Below are positions 29,982 to 38,621 of a DNA stretch of 64,000 nt, piece by piece. The notes beneath the pieces were generated by a model, which saw only the letters and a program-made list of their open reading frames with translations, had not been told where the DNA came from and searched no databases. The stretch comes from JBGAPI01 sp044221335 (GTDB lineage Bacteria > Pseudomonadota > Gammaproteobacteria > Xanthomonadales > Ahniellaceae): contig JBGAPI010000013.1 of NCBI GenBank assembly GCA_044221335.1, positions 43,256 to 107,255 of the forward strand. Reading direction: 5' to 3'. Made by a program: the position numbers and the translations under genes. The number at the start of each line of letters is the position of its first letter. Positions within the stretch are counted from its first letter, which is position 1.

Positions 29982-30082
29982 CGTCATTGCAAGCGCAGCG
30001 AAGCAATCCAGCGCCTTCGCTCTGGATCTGGCGCGATGAAGAGCAAAGGCGCTGGATTGCTTCGCTGCGCTCGCAATGACGG
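29982..30082. repeat. palindromic intergenic repeat, family A
   Basis: This is a full copy, CGTCATTGCAAGCGCAGCGA to CGCTCGCAATGACGG, with inner arms CCAGCGCCTTCGCTCT and AGCAAAGGCGCTGG. Its right end runs into the 14-bp tandem repeat that starts at 30078. The rest of the gap to 30281 (about 150 bp) shows no gene. Confidence 0.85.
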
Positions 30083-30133
30083 GATCTTGCCGACGGGATC
30101 TTGCCGACGGGATCTTTGCGACGGGATTTTTCT
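30078..30133. repeat. 14-bp tandem repeat, four units
   Basis: Four head-to-tail units of GACGGGATCTTGCC start at 30078, 30092, 30106 and 30120. The first two are identical and the last two are decayed. The first unit begins with the terminal GACGGG of the family A repeat, which suggests that slippage began at the repeat end. Confidence 0.85.
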
Positions 30134-30281
30134 GGGTCCTGGGCCCCGTACGCCGAATCGAGCCTCACCGATGGTGCGTTCAACCGGCACGCAACGGTCA
30201 GCCCTCAGCCCATACCCGGAGCCCGGCCCGCGGAAGCTTGCGTTCACGCGCCTTGCGCCGACCGGTTCGCCGAGGCGCACC

Positions 30282-30878
30282 CTACGACAGCAACAGCCAG
30301 CACAGTCCGGTCGCCACCGCGTCGCCCAGGGCGTCGTGGCGGCCGACGACCGGCACGCCGAGGTCCGCGGCGATCGCGTCGAACGACAGTCCCGGAGGCT
30401 CCCGCTCCGGATGGCGCCCGCGCCAGACCCGCTCGTAGGCGTGGCCAAGGTCGATGCGGCGGTTCGGCAGGCGGAAGCCGAACTCGCGGCCGAGGTCGCG
30501 ATCGAGCACGGCGAGGTCGAAGTCGACGCAGTAGCCGAGCAGCGGGCGGTTGCCGACGAACACGAGCCACTGTTCCAGCGCCTCGGCGAGCGGCACGCCG
30601 GCGGCGAGGTCGTCCGCGCGGAGCCGGTGGTGTCGCATCGAGTCGAGCTCGATCCGCTGCGTGCCGCGCACGGTGAGCGCCAGCGCCGACGACACCCGCA
30701 CGCGACGGCCCTGCACCGGCACCGCCGCGATGCTGAGGATCTCCGCGCCGGCCGGGTCGAGGCCGGTGGTCTCGAGGTCGAGCGCGATCACGTCGTCGCC
30801 GCGGTAGGTCTCGAACAGCGCCCGCCAGCGCGGATCGGCGAGCCGGCGACGCTGCCACCAGCGCGCGATCGGGTTCAT
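30282..30878 (-). CDS. DnaQ-like 3'-5' exonuclease
   Basis: The 198-residue protein has the DEDDh exonuclease motifs in order: ALDLETTGLDP (Exo I) near residue 33, LLGYCVDFDLAVLD (Exo II) near 114, and GRHDALGDAVAT (Exo III) near 180. There is no polymerase or helicase part, so it is a stand-alone nuclease. It lies 10 bp downstream of the DUF294/CBS gene on the same strand and is certainly co-transcribed. From memory, this pairing recurs near actP and crbS loci in gammaproteobacteria, though its biological role there is not established. Confidence 0.9.
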   Translation of the reverse strand: MNPIARWWQRRRLADPRWRALFETYRGDDVIALDLETTGLDPAGAEILSIAAVPVQGRRVRVSSALALTVRGTQRIELDSMRHHRLRADDLAAGVPLAEALEQWLVFVGNRPLLGYCVDFDLAVLDRDLGREFGFRLPNRRIDLGHAYERVWRGRHPEREPPGLSFDAIAADLGVPVVGRHDALGDAVATGLCWLLLS

Positions 30879-30888
30879 CCCGGCGCGC

Positions 30889-32697
30889 TCAGTCGAGGCC
30901 GTAGCGCTGGGTGAGCCAGCGCTTGAAGTCGTTGACGACGCGCAGCGCGTCGCGCAGCAGGTCGCGGTCGAGCCGGCGCAATTCAGCGGCGTCGACGCGG
31001 TCGTCCGGCACCCGCCCGGCGCGCAGTGCCGCGAGCTGCGCGCCGACCCGGAGCCGCAGCAGCACCGCCAGCGCCTGGCTGAGGTCGCGGCCGCTGCGCT
31101 GCTCCAGTACGCCCGCGGCGATCAGCGCCTCCACCCGCTCGAAGCTGTTGGTGACGGCGATCCGTCCTTCCAGGGCCAGCGTTCTCAGCCCGTGCACCAG
31201 TGGAAAGATCCCGCCCTTCTTGAGGTCGGTGCCGCGCTCGTCGCCGGCGAGGCGGCCGAACAGGGTCAGCGGCGTGTTGAAGTCGACCGCCTTCTGCGCG
31301 AAGGCGCGCAGCGCGGCGGGCCGCGTCGAGATCGCGCCGAGGCGTTCGCGCAGCGGGTCCAGCCGGGCGCGATCGCCGGCGACGACGCTGGCGTCGAACG
31401 CGATCGCGGCACACATCATCGCCTCCGGGTCCGGTCGCGCCAGCCAGCCGTCGATCCGGTCGAGCCAGGCGGAGCGGGTGCCGCGCCAGTCGGGATTCGA
31501 CACCATGATCGCGCCCGGGCAGGGGGGATAGCCGAGGGCGACCAGCTCCTCGGAGAAGCGCGCCGCGGGGCGATCGAACGCGGCCGGATCGACGCCGTCG
31601 TCGAACACCAGCGCGTTGTCCTGGTCCGTCTTCAGGATCTGTTCGTGGCGACCCTCGCTGCCCAGTGCCAGCAGGGTCGCATGCTCGCGGAGTTCCGCCG
31701 GCACGGTGAGCTCGAACACCTTGGCGAGCAGGCGCTGGTTGAGCGCGCTGGTCAGCGTCGTCAGGTGGCGCATCGCCGCGCCCTGGGACAGCAGGGTGCG
31801 GACCAGCGCCGTGAATTCGCCGGCAAGGGTCGACAGCTCCTCGAGACTCGTCGCCCGCGCGAGGCGGAAGCTCAGCACGTGGCTGCTGCCGGAGAAGTGC
31901 GACAGCACTTCCATCAGCCCGAGCGTGCCCGGCGGCCGCTCGCCCCGCGTCACCACGATCCGCTGGATGTGGCGGCCGGTCATCAGCACCAGCGCCTGGA
32001 ACACCAGCTCCTCCTGGTCCAGCGCCAGCGCGGGGAAGCTCGCATGGGTGCCCACCGCAGCGGTCGCCGCGACGCCGCGCAGCGCCAGTGCATCGAGCAG
32101 GTCGCTGCGGGTGGCGATGCCGAGGCGCCCGCCGTCCGCCACCAGCACCGCGTCGGTGTGGCCGTCGCGCATCGCCGCCACCGCCGTCGCGATCGGCGTT
32201 TCCGGGGCGACGATCACCGCGTCGAGCACCAGCGCGTCGCGGATCCGCGTCAGCAGCAGCTCCGCGAGATCGGAGGGCTGGTCGCGTTCGGCGAGCAGGC
32301 GCCGCTTCACCGCGAGCGACTCGTGGAAATAGGCGCGAAAACGCGGGTTGGCCTCGGTCAGCTCGAGGAACAGTGCGGCCGGCAGCGCATGGCACAGCGT
32401 GTCGACCAGCGCCTCGTAGCGGTGCCGCGCGCGACCGACGATCGCGGCAAAGGCACCGAACAGCTCGCCGGCGTCGTAGTCGGCGAAGTGCTGGGGGCGG
32501 CCGGCGTGCTGGTCGGTCGCACGGACGCGGCCCTTCAGGATCACGTACACCGCCGACGATGGCGCGCCGGCCTCGATGATCGTCTCGCCGCGACGGAACA
32601 GCACGATGTCGGCGGCCGCACCGAGCCGGGCGACCTCGGCCGCGGTCAGCAGGTCGAACGGAGGGGCGGTGAGATCGAGGCCGGAAGCTGCGCTCAT
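30889..32697 (-). CDS. DUF294 nucleotidyltransferase-like protein with cNMP-binding and CBS domains
   Basis: The 602-residue protein is modular. A cyclic-nucleotide-binding-like domain covers about 15-135 (VLFRRGETIIEAGAPSSAVYVILKG). A CBS pair follows at about 160-275 (APETPIATAVAAMRDGHTDAVLV). A DUF294 nucleotidyltransferase-like domain has LALGSEGRHEQILKTDQDNALVF near 370, with the GS and DxD metal-site residues. A helical C-terminal domain completes it (FNTPLTLFGRL, RDLLRDALRVVNDFKRWLTQRYGLD). It resembles GlnD-type nucleotidyltransferases in the core. A sensor/modifier role for energy status is likely, but the target is unknown. The start at 32697 removes an unlikely repeat-derived extension. 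Confidence 0.88.
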   Translation of the reverse strand: MSAASGLDLTAPPFDLLTAAEVARLGAAADIVLFRRGETIIEAGAPSSAVYVILKGRVRATDQHAGRPQHFADYDAGELFGAFAAIVGRARHRYEALVDTLCHALPAALFLELTEANPRFRAYFHESLAVKRRLLAERDQPSDLAELLLTRIRDALVLDAVIVAPETPIATAVAAMRDGHTDAVLVADGGRLGIATRSDLLDALALRGVAATAAVGTHASFPALALDQEELVFQALVLMTGRHIQRIVVTRGERPPGTLGLMEVLSHFSGSSHVLSFRLARATSLEELSTLAGEFTALVRTLLSQGAAMRHLTTLTSALNQRLLAKVFELTVPAELREHATLLALGSEGRHEQILKTDQDNALVFDDGVDPAAFDRPAARFSEELVALGYPPCPGAIMVSNPDWRGTRSAWLDRIDGWLARPDPEAMMCAAIAFDASVVAGDRARLDPLRERLGAISTRPAALRAFAQKAVDFNTPLTLFGRLAGDERGTDLKKGGIFPLVHGLRTLALEGRIAVTNSFERVEALIAAGVLEQRSGRDLSQALAVLLRLRVGAQLAALRAGRVPDDRVDAAELRRLDRDLLRDALRVVNDFKRWLTQRYGLD

Positions 32698-32786
32698 GCC
32701 GTGGCCATTGTGCGCCGGCGGCGGGGCGACGGCGATTCGACCTTGGTCGTGGACGAGGGCAGGGACCACGGGTCGAGAAAGCGACC

Positions 32787-32886
32787 CGTCATGGCGAGTG
32801 CAGCGAAGCCATCCAGCGCCTTCGCTCTTCATTTCGCCCGAGCAGAGCCAAGGCGCTGGATGGCTTCGCTGCGCTCGCCATGACGG
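32787..32886. repeat. palindromic intergenic repeat, family A
   Basis: This is a full copy, but with ATGGCGAG in place of ATTGCGAG on both arms (CGTCATGGCGAGTGCAGCGA and CGCTCGCCATGACGG). The matching change on both sides means base pairing was kept. It fills the gap between the DUF294 gene and psuG. Confidence 0.85.
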
Positions 32887-32906
32887 GGGTTGTCGCGAAC
32901 TCCGGT

Positions 32907-33806
32907 CTAGGGCAGCGCCCGCGCGATCTGCGCCCCGACCCGCACGTTGTTCAAGGCCAGCGCCCGGTTCGCCCGCACCGAGGCCCCGCCGGTGACCTGG
33001 GCGAGTTCGGCCAGCAGGAAGGGCGTCAGCGCCTTCCCGCCGATGCCGCGGACGTGGGCGCTGGCGAGCGCCTGGTCGATCGCACCGTGGATGTCGCCGA
33101 CCGGCAGCTCCGCGTCCTCCGGGATCGGATTCGCGACCAGCACGCCACCCTGACCGAGTGCCCAGCGCGCGGCGAGGATCGCCGCGACCTCGTCGGCGTG
33201 GTCGCAGCGGTGTTCCAGCGGCAGACCCGATCGGCGGGTATAGAAGGCCGGGAATTCGCTGGTGCCAAAGCCCAGCACCAGCACGCCGAGGGTCTCCAGC
33301 ACCTCGAGGGTGCGCGGCAGGTCGAGAATGGCCTTGGCGCCGGCGGAGATCACCGCGAGCGGTGTTCGCGCCAGCGTCGTGAGGTCGGAGGACACGTCGA
33401 GCGCGTCGCCGCGATGCACGCCGCCGATGCCGCCGGTCGCGAACACCCGGATGCCGGCCTGGGCGGCCAGCACCGCGGTGGCCGACACCGTGGTCGCCGC
33501 ATTCCGCTGCCGCGCCATCGCGACCGGCAGGTCTGCGGCGCCCGCCTTGACGAAGCCGTGAGCCTCGCGCGCGAGCCGCTCGAGCTCGGCCTCGGAAAGA
33601 CCGATCCGCGCAGCGCCATCGATCACCGCGATCGTCGCCGGCACCACGCCGTGATCACGTGCCATCTGCTCCAGCGCTCGGCCAATTGCCAGGTTGTCCG
33701 GCCAGGGCAGACCGTGGGCGACGATGGTCGACTCCAGCGCCAGCACCGGCACGCCTTCGGCCAGGGCGACGCGGACTTCGTCGGAAAGAGCCAGTTGCAG
33801 GTTCAT
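32907..33806 (-). CDS. psuG: pseudouridine-5'-phosphate glycosidase
   Basis: The 299-residue protein matches PsuG/IndA in length and motifs: ALESTIVAHGLPWPDNL near residue 24, KAGAADLPVAMARQRNAATTVSAT, VFATGGIGGVHRGD near 122, and ISAGAKAILDLPRTLEVLE near 150 with the lysine that forms the Schiff base. The end motif GKALTPFLLAELAQVTGGASV is also typical. It splits pseudouridine 5'-phosphate into uracil and ribose 5-phosphate during RNA breakdown. The usual kinase partner (psuK) is not adjacent. It is divergent from the secreted-protein gene at 33991. Confidence 0.95.
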   Translation of the reverse strand: MNLQLALSDEVRVALAEGVPVLALESTIVAHGLPWPDNLAIGRALEQMARDHGVVPATIAVIDGAARIGLSEAELERLAREAHGFVKAGAADLPVAMARQRNAATTVSATAVLAAQAGIRVFATGGIGGVHRGDALDVSSDLTTLARTPLAVISAGAKAILDLPRTLEVLETLGVLVLGFGTSEFPAFYTRRSGLPLEHRCDHADEVAAILAARWALGQGGVLVANPIPEDAELPVGDIHGAIDQALASAHVRGIGGKALTPFLLAELAQVTGGASVRANRALALNNVRVGAQIARALP

Positions 33807-33990
33807 CGGTGGTGTTCCGGTTCCATCCGCGAATCGTCGCACGAGCCGCGCTGTATGGATGCGCGCCGGCGCGCTGCAGTTACCGCCGGGGGCGCTCTTC
33901 GTCCAGGGTTCGACGCTCCGAATGCTTCGCCGTTCACCTGCGATGGCCCGACTTGCCGCAGACTGTCTTCCCCGACCGCGCCAGACGCCG

Positions 33991-34908
33991 ATGATCCGAC
34001 CTCCGATCCCGTGCTTCGCGCTGACACTGCTCCTCGCGATGAGCGTGGACGTTGCCATCGCGGCAACGCCGTCCCACGGTCCGGCGCCGTCCGAGCCCGA
34101 AGCGACACCGCACCGGCTGGCGATCCTGGAAGCACTTCCCGGCCTCGACGACCACCACTGGGCCGGCACCTACGGCGACGGCATGCATATCGTCAGTGTC
34201 GCGCCGGGACTCGGCGTCAGTGCGTTTTCCCATGGCTGCCTCGGCGTCTATGGCCAGGGCGAGGGCGAGGCGCTGGAGCAGCCGGACGGCAGCATCAAGT
34301 TGCGCTACGACGACCCGGTGTTCGCGAACGAGCAGGGATTTCCTGGGCATCTGGTCCCGGTGCGCTGGGGCGAACGCCATTACCTGTTGTCCGCGGACAA
34401 GCTCCTCGACTTCGTCGACGAGATCCAGTTCGGCGGCGAGCCGCGGAGCGGCGGCGATGGCGCGCTGCTGCGTATCGGCGACGAGTGCCGGCGAGCGGCC
34501 GGCCTGCCGACGCTGCCGATGGAGTACGCGGGACTGCTCCGGACCGAGCGCGGCGAGTTCCCGATCCGGGCGGTCACGGAAGTCGCGCGCAGCGGTGCAC
34601 TGGACTGCCGGCTCACGCAGCGCATCGACTTCGATCCGCGCGGCGACACTCGTCTGCGGACCGGGATGAAGCTGAAGGTGCTCGGTACCGGCCACTACGA
34701 TCAGGTCCGGATCGTCGAGGTCGGCGCGCATCACGCCGTCGCGCTGCGCGAGGAGCCGATGTCGCACGACTGTGCCGACGTGTCGGCGACACCACGGCCG
34801 GGGATGCTGCTGGTCGCGGAGGCGATGAACGTCGATCGCGAACTCGACTGGCACTGCGAGGATCCGAACTACATCAGGCGCTACCGGCTGCCGACGCCGT
34901 CACGGTAG
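33991..34908 (+). CDS. secreted protein of unknown function
   Basis: I place the start at 33991 because it opens a signal peptide: MIRPPIPCFALTLLLAMSVD, cleavage near AIA-AT. The mature part is about 280 residues. It has a region on a supply of charged strands with HWAGTYGDGMHIVSVAPGLGVSAFSHGC, then RWGERHYLLSADKLLDFVDEIQFG, and a C-terminal domain with GMKLKVLGTGHYDQVRIVEVGAHHAVALREE that looks like a small beta barrel. Four to five Cys residues suggest disulphides. I do not recognise the family. It is convergent with the racemase gene, 30 bp apart. Confidence 0.7.
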   Translation: MIRPPIPCFALTLLLAMSVDVAIAATPSHGPAPSEPEATPHRLAILEALPGLDDHHWAGTYGDGMHIVSVAPGLGVSAFSHGCLGVYGQGEGEALEQPDGSIKLRYDDPVFANEQGFPGHLVPVRWGERHYLLSADKLLDFVDEIQFGGEPRSGGDGALLRIGDECRRAAGLPTLPMEYAGLLRTERGEFPIRAVTEVARSGALDCRLTQRIDFDPRGDTRLRTGMKLKVLGTGHYDQVRIVEVGAHHAVALREEPMSHDCADVSATPRPGMLLVAEAMNVDRELDWHCEDPNYIRRYRLPTPSR

Positions 34909-34937
34909 AGCGGCACTCGTGCCGCTTCGGTGCAGCG

Positions 34938-35639
34938 TCATTGGCAGCGGGCCAAGGCCCGCTCCACGGCCACCTCGCAGTGGATGCGAGTGGTGTCGAA
35001 CACCGGCAGCACCGAGTCGGCCTGGCCGATCAGCAGCGTGATTTCGGTGCAGCCGAGGATCACGCCCTCGGCGCCGCGCTCGGCGAGGCCGCGGATGATG
35101 TCGGCGTAGGCCCGACGCGACTCCGCGCGGATCACGCCGCGGCAGAGCTCGTCGTAGATCACCCGGTGCACCAACGCGCGCTCGTCCGCTTCCGGCACCC
35201 GCACGTCGAGCCCGTAGCGCTCGGCGAGGCGGCCGCGGTAGAAGTCCTGTTCCATCGTGAAGGCCGTGCCGAGCAGCGCGATCCGGGTGACACCGGCGGC
35301 GCGGATGCGTTCGCCGGTCGCGTCGGCGAGGTGCAGGAAGGGCAGCGAGGTCTGCGCGGTCATCGCGTCGAACAGCTTGTGCATCGTGTTCGTGCAGAGC
35401 AGGGCGAAGTCGCAGCCGGCGCCTTCGAGCCGCTTCGCGGCTCCGATCAGGATCGCGGCCGCCGCGTCCCAGTCGCCGTCGTGCTGCGCGCGCTTCACCG
35501 GCTCGAAGTCGATGCTCGCCAGCACCAGCTCGGCCGAATGGTGGCCGCCGAGCTTCTCTCCGACGAGGCGGTTCAGAACGCGGTAGTACTCGGCGCTGGA
35601 CTCCCAGCTCATGCCGCCGATCAGGCCGATGGTCTTCAT
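34938..35639 (-). CDS. aspartate/glutamate racemase family protein
   Basis: The 233-residue protein starts MKTIGLIGGMSWESSAEYYR and contains the two catalytic cysteines of PLP-independent amino-acid racemases: LLCTNTMHKLFD near residue 83 and LGCTEITLLIGQ near 196. The GMSWESSAEYY opening is characteristic of the YgeA/aspartate racemase branch, and not of MurI. It may produce D-amino acids for the envelope or metabolism; the preferred substrate is unknown. The gene is single, between two intergenic repeats and convergent with 33991-34908. Confidence 0.9.
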   Translation of the reverse strand: MKTIGLIGGMSWESSAEYYRVLNRLVGEKLGGHHSAELVLASIDFEPVKRAQHDGDWDAAAAILIGAAKRLEGAGCDFALLCTNTMHKLFDAMTAQTSLPFLHLADATGERIRAAGVTRIALLGTAFTMEQDFYRGRLAERYGLDVRVPEADERALVHRVIYDELCRGVIRAESRRAYADIIRGLAERGAEGVILGCTEITLLIGQADSVLPVFDTTRIHCEVAVERALARCQ

Positions 35640-35648
35640 CCGGCGATT

Positions 35649-35749
35649 GTAGGGCGGGCACTGCCCGCCGTTGCCACGGCGCCTCGCCATGGCGGGCTCT
35701 GCCCGCTATGGCCATGACGGCTCGCGATGGCGGGCACTGCCCGCCCTAC
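35649..35749. repeat. intergenic repeat, family C, two units
   Basis: GTAGGGCGGGCACTGCCCGC opens the element and GCGATGGCGGGCACTGCCCG plus CCCTAC closes it, with ATGGCGGGCTCTGCCCGC between. The last CTA is also the stop codon (TAG on the minus strand) of the lipoprotein gene, so the repeat overlaps its 3' end by 4 bp. Confidence 0.8.
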
Positions 35750-36201
35750 CTCGGACGCCGATCCATCGTGCTCCAGACATAGACCCACGGCTCGCCGTTC
35801 GCGACCGCGATGAACTCCCGCGGTTCGCCGTCGCCGTAAGGGCAGCGGTAGAACATCATCCTGCTGCCGCTCAGCACCTCGTCGCTCGGCCACCAGGATT
35901 TCGACAGTGTCGGCCGGACGACGCCGGCGAGGTCGGTGACGTCGCAGTAGTAGGGAATGACCAGTACGTCCGGCGAGCGGAAGATCAGCAGACTCTCCCG
36001 CGACGCGGTGTCATGCGCCTCGACGAGCTCGGTTGCTCCGTCCGGCACCCAACTCGGGATGAGGCCACGCAGGCGGGCATCCTGTGCCTCCGGGCTGTTC
36101 GCGCGCTCGTAGCGGTTCTCCAGCTTTTCGGGCGGCGCGGTATCGCAGCCGGGCAGCAGGAGCACGAGCACGGGGAGCACGGCGAGCAGACGTCGGTTCA
36201 T
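35746..36201 (-). CDS. small lipoprotein, unknown function
   Basis: The 151-residue protein has a lipoprotein signal: MNRRLLAVLPVLVLLLPGCD, with lipobox LPGC and Cys19 as the lipidation site. Asp at +2 would favour retention at the inner membrane in E. coli-type sorting, though this rule does not hold in all groups. The mature protein contains WVPDGATELVEAHDTASRES, YYCDVTDLAG and MMFYRCPYGD, with two further Cys that may pair. I do not recognise the family. Family A and C repeats flank the gene, and it appears to be monocistronic. Confidence 0.75.
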   Translation of the reverse strand: MNRRLLAVLPVLVLLLPGCDTAPPEKLENRYERANSPEAQDARLRGLIPSWVPDGATELVEAHDTASRESLLIFRSPDVLVIPYYCDVTDLAGVVRPTLSKSWWPSDEVLSGSRMMFYRCPYGDGEPREFIAVANGEPWVYVWSTMDRRPR

Positions 36202-36283
36202 GGTCCTGGCAACGTGGTCGGCGGCTAAGACCGTACATCATCGGTGCGCCGGAGGGCGGGCGCGACGACAGATCGAGAGCCGG

Positions 36284-36318
36284 CGCGCTGGATTGCTTCG
36301 CTACGCTCGCAACGACGG
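36284..36318. repeat. half copy of family A repeat
   Basis: Only the right arm is present: GCGCTGGATTGCTTCGCTAC then GCTCGCAACGACGGG. The left arm is missing, so no long hairpin can form. It lies between the lipoprotein start and the end of the GIY-YIG gene. Confidence 0.7.
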
Positions 36319-36345
36319 GCTGGGAGGGGCCGTCGCTGCCGGCGG

Positions 36346-36648
36346 TCATTCTGCGATCAGCCCCGGATAGAGGTCGTTCCAGTACGGATTCTGTGCCTCG
36401 ATCAGCGCCAGCTTGCGGTCGCGGCTTCCGCCCTTCAGCTGCTTTTCGCGCGTGACTGCGGACTCCATCGAGCCGTGGACCTCGAACCACACGAGCACCT
36501 TGCAGCGGTGTCGCTTCGTGTATCCGGGAACAACCGATTCGCGGTGCTGGTACACGCGCAGCACGAGGTTGCTGGTGACACCGAGATACAGCGTGCCATT
36601 GCGGCGGCTGGCCATCAGGTAGACACAGGGGATTCGTTCGCGAGGCAT
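36346..36648 (-). CDS. GIY-YIG nuclease superfamily protein
   Basis: The 100-residue protein has the single-domain GIY-YIG layout of the UPF0213/YhbQ-like group. The first strand pair is CVYLMASRRNGTLYLGVT (a VYL...LYLG variant), the conserved Arg lies in NLVLRVYQHR, and Glu in AVTREKQLKGGSRDRKLALIE. The C-terminus is NPYWNDLYPGL. Members are abundant in xanthomonads, sometimes in many copies per genome, and are usually unlinked to any operon. The gene lies among family A repeats, and its own codon use is like its neighbours'. DNA cleavage has not been shown for most of this group. Confidence 0.9.
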   Translation of the reverse strand: MPRERIPCVYLMASRRNGTLYLGVTSNLVLRVYQHRESVVPGYTKRHRCKVLVWFEVHGSMESAVTREKQLKGGSRDRKLALIEAQNPYWNDLYPGLIAE

Positions 36649-36715
36649 GGAGCGAGGCTATTCTCGTGACGATCTCGCAAGGGGATACGTAGGGTTCGGT
36701 TCCGGCATGGAACCG

Positions 36716-36960
36716 CCATTGCGAGGAGGCCGCAGGCCGACGTTGCAGTCCAGCGACTTCGCGTTTCACGACAGCAGATCAAGTGCAGAGGCGCTGGATT
36801 GCTTCGCTGCGCTCGCAATGACGGGACCTGTGGGCGGAGCGAACCTCACTGTCATTGCGAGGAGGCCGCAGGCCGACGAAGCAATCCAGCGACTTCGCGT
36901 CGCACGACAGCAGATCAGGAGCAGAGGCGCTGGATTGCTTCGCTGCGCTCGCAATGACGG
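36716..36960. repeat. two family A repeats in tandem
   Basis: Two near-full copies lie at 36716-36823 and 36851-36960. Both carry the left arm variant GCGAGGAGGCCGCAGGCCGA in place of GCGAGCGCAGCGAAG, and both have CAGCAGATCA in the loop. They are more alike than to other copies, so one likely arose by local duplication with a period of about 135 bp. Together they fill the 342-bp gap before the GGDEF gene; I see no gene here. Confidence 0.85.
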
Positions 36961-36990
36961 GACATGGGGTACCGGCGTTCGCTGGCCGAT

Positions 36991-38061
36991 CTAGCCGACC
37001 TCCACCCGATCCCTCCCCGCCGCCTTCGCCCGATACAAGGCCTCGTCCGCGCGCTTCACCAGCCCGTGCCAGTCGTCGTCGCCGCGCGACACGGCGAGTC
37101 CGATGCTGATGCTGATCTCGAGGTCGGGCGGCGCGGCGGCGACCCCGCGGACGGCCGCCAGCATCCGTCGCGCGATCTCGAGCGCGGTGACCTCCCGCGC
37201 GCCGTGCAGCACGGCGAGGAACTCCTCGCCGCCCCAGCGGCCGACCGGATCGGAGCCGCGCAGCTGCGCGCGCAGGACCTCGCCGACCGACCGCAGGATC
37301 GCATCGCCGGCATCGTGGCCGTGGCGGTCGTTGATCTGCTTGAAGTGGTCGAGGTCGATCATCATCACCGTGAGCGGCGCGTCGTCGCGGCGGCGCGCCT
37401 GTTCCAGCGCGCGGCGGCCGAACTCGTCGATCTGGCGGCGGTTGGACAGGCCGGTCAGCGCATCGGTGCGTGCGTCCTCGGCGTGGCGAAGCTCCTGCAC
37501 GAAGGCGCGCAGCTGCTGGTGGTAGAGCACCCGGCCGGCGTTGGAGCCGACCCAGATCATCACCGCGTCCATCATCGCGAAGTTGGCCTGCTGTGGCGTC
37601 GGAACCCCAAGCACCCAGGCAAGAACGAGGATCAGCGCCAGCGCGATCAGGTTCAGCGCGAAGTAGAACGACACCGGGATCGAGTAGAAGGCCAGCACCA
37701 CCGGGAAGGCCAGGGTGCCGCCGGCGCCCCAGAGGAAGCCGTCGGTGAGCATCATGCTGGCCGCCGCGACACCGATGAAGCCGACCAGGAACACGCTGCC
37801 GTGGACGTACTTGGCGCGGCCGTCGGAGACCCCGCGGGACAGCACGACGTAGCTCGGCAGCAGGGCCAGCGCGGTGCCGATCCTCACCCAAAGAGCGTAT
37901 TCCGCGTGCTCGGGGTCGAGCCAGCGGTCCCACAGCGCGAAGCCGAGGATGCCGAGCGCGAACAGCAGGACGGGCTTCGGCGATGCGTGCGCGAGGACGC
38001 GTTCGCGGCGTTGCGCGAACTGCAGCAGCACCTCGGCACTCGGGCGCTCTCGGTGGGCCAT
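36991..38061 (-). CDS. membrane-bound diguanylate cyclase (GGDEF)
   Basis: The 356-residue protein has about six membrane helices in residues 30-185, then a GGDEF domain from about 195. The active site is WGGEEFLAVL near 280, an active GG(D/E)EF form. RGSD five residues before it is an intact RxxD inhibitory I-site, so product inhibition by c-di-GMP is expected. DIDHFK-type metal residues appear as MMIDLDHFKQINDRHGHDAGD. It should make c-di-GMP from two GTP in response to a membrane or periplasmic signal that the helices may sense. No effector gene is adjacent. Confidence 0.93.
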   Translation of the reverse strand: MAHRERPSAEVLLQFAQRRERVLAHASPKPVLLFALGILGFALWDRWLDPEHAEYALWVRIGTALALLPSYVVLSRGVSDGRAKYVHGSVFLVGFIGVAAASMMLTDGFLWGAGGTLAFPVVLAFYSIPVSFYFALNLIALALILVLAWVLGVPTPQQANFAMMDAVMIWVGSNAGRVLYHQQLRAFVQELRHAEDARTDALTGLSNRRQIDEFGRRALEQARRRDDAPLTVMMIDLDHFKQINDRHGHDAGDAILRSVGEVLRAQLRGSDPVGRWGGEEFLAVLHGAREVTALEIARRMLAAVRGVAAAPPDLEISISIGLAVSRGDDDWHGLVKRADEALYRAKAAGRDRVEVG

Positions 38062-38179
38062 GCCGAACGCTACCCCAAATCGATGCGCTTGCAGCGCGTC
38101 GATCAGCAGGAAACGGAGGTGTTTCCTGTAGAGCCCTCGCGAAGACCGAAGGCTTGGAAAACCATGTTCAGCTGTTCAC

Positions 38180-38506
38180 TCATGCCGCCGCGGAAGCGGC
38201 GGCATCGGCATCGGGTTCTTCGAAGACCTGATGGAGGCCGAAGGCGAACAAGGCCTGGGCAGTGGGCAGGTCGATGTCGAGCGACCCGACGTCCCAGTCG
38301 AGGCGGATGTGGCCCGGGTCCAGGCAGACGCCGACTTCGGAGGTCTGCAGCACGAAGTCGATCGAATTGCCGGCATTGATGTGCACGGAGTTGCGGCGGA
38401 GCGCGACCGAGACCGGCCCCTCGCGCCACACCACCACATCCGCGTCGACGGCGGAAAGGCGCGCGTGCCAGGAAGCCGCCAACGCCATGCCTTGTGTCAT
38501 GCCCAT
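38180..38506 (-). CDS. small hypothetical protein
   Basis: The 108-residue product starts MGMTQGMALAASWHARLSAV at 38506, with GGAG about 6 nt upstream. A longer in-frame start at 38623 is possible but would run through the CRP-type site. The middle reads VSVALRRNSVHINAGNSIDFVLQTSEV and GHIRLDWDVGSLDIDLPTAQALFAFGL; the end is a run of Asp and Ala. There is no signal peptide or membrane segment. I do not recognise it. Its promoter probably lies in the 289-bp divergent gap that holds the CRP-type palindrome. Confidence 0.6.
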   Translation of the reverse strand: MGMTQGMALAASWHARLSAVDADVVVWREGPVSVALRRNSVHINAGNSIDFVLQTSEVGVCLDPGHIRLDWDVGSLDIDLPTAQALFAFGLHQVFEEPDADAAASAAA

Positions 38507-38621
38507 GACCGCTCCAGAAGGTTCGTCCCTGTACACAACGTGTAACACGACACCGGGCGAACCCCGATGTTCCGCGGATGTGCGGCGGTGGTGCACCGAC
38601 TGTCGGCTCGTCCGCAGCCAC

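Noticed and set aside
36716..36960. Possible CRISPR array because of repeated units
   Set aside because: There are only two units of about 110 bp, each itself a palindrome, with no short spacers and no cas genes. They belong to family A intergenic repeats.
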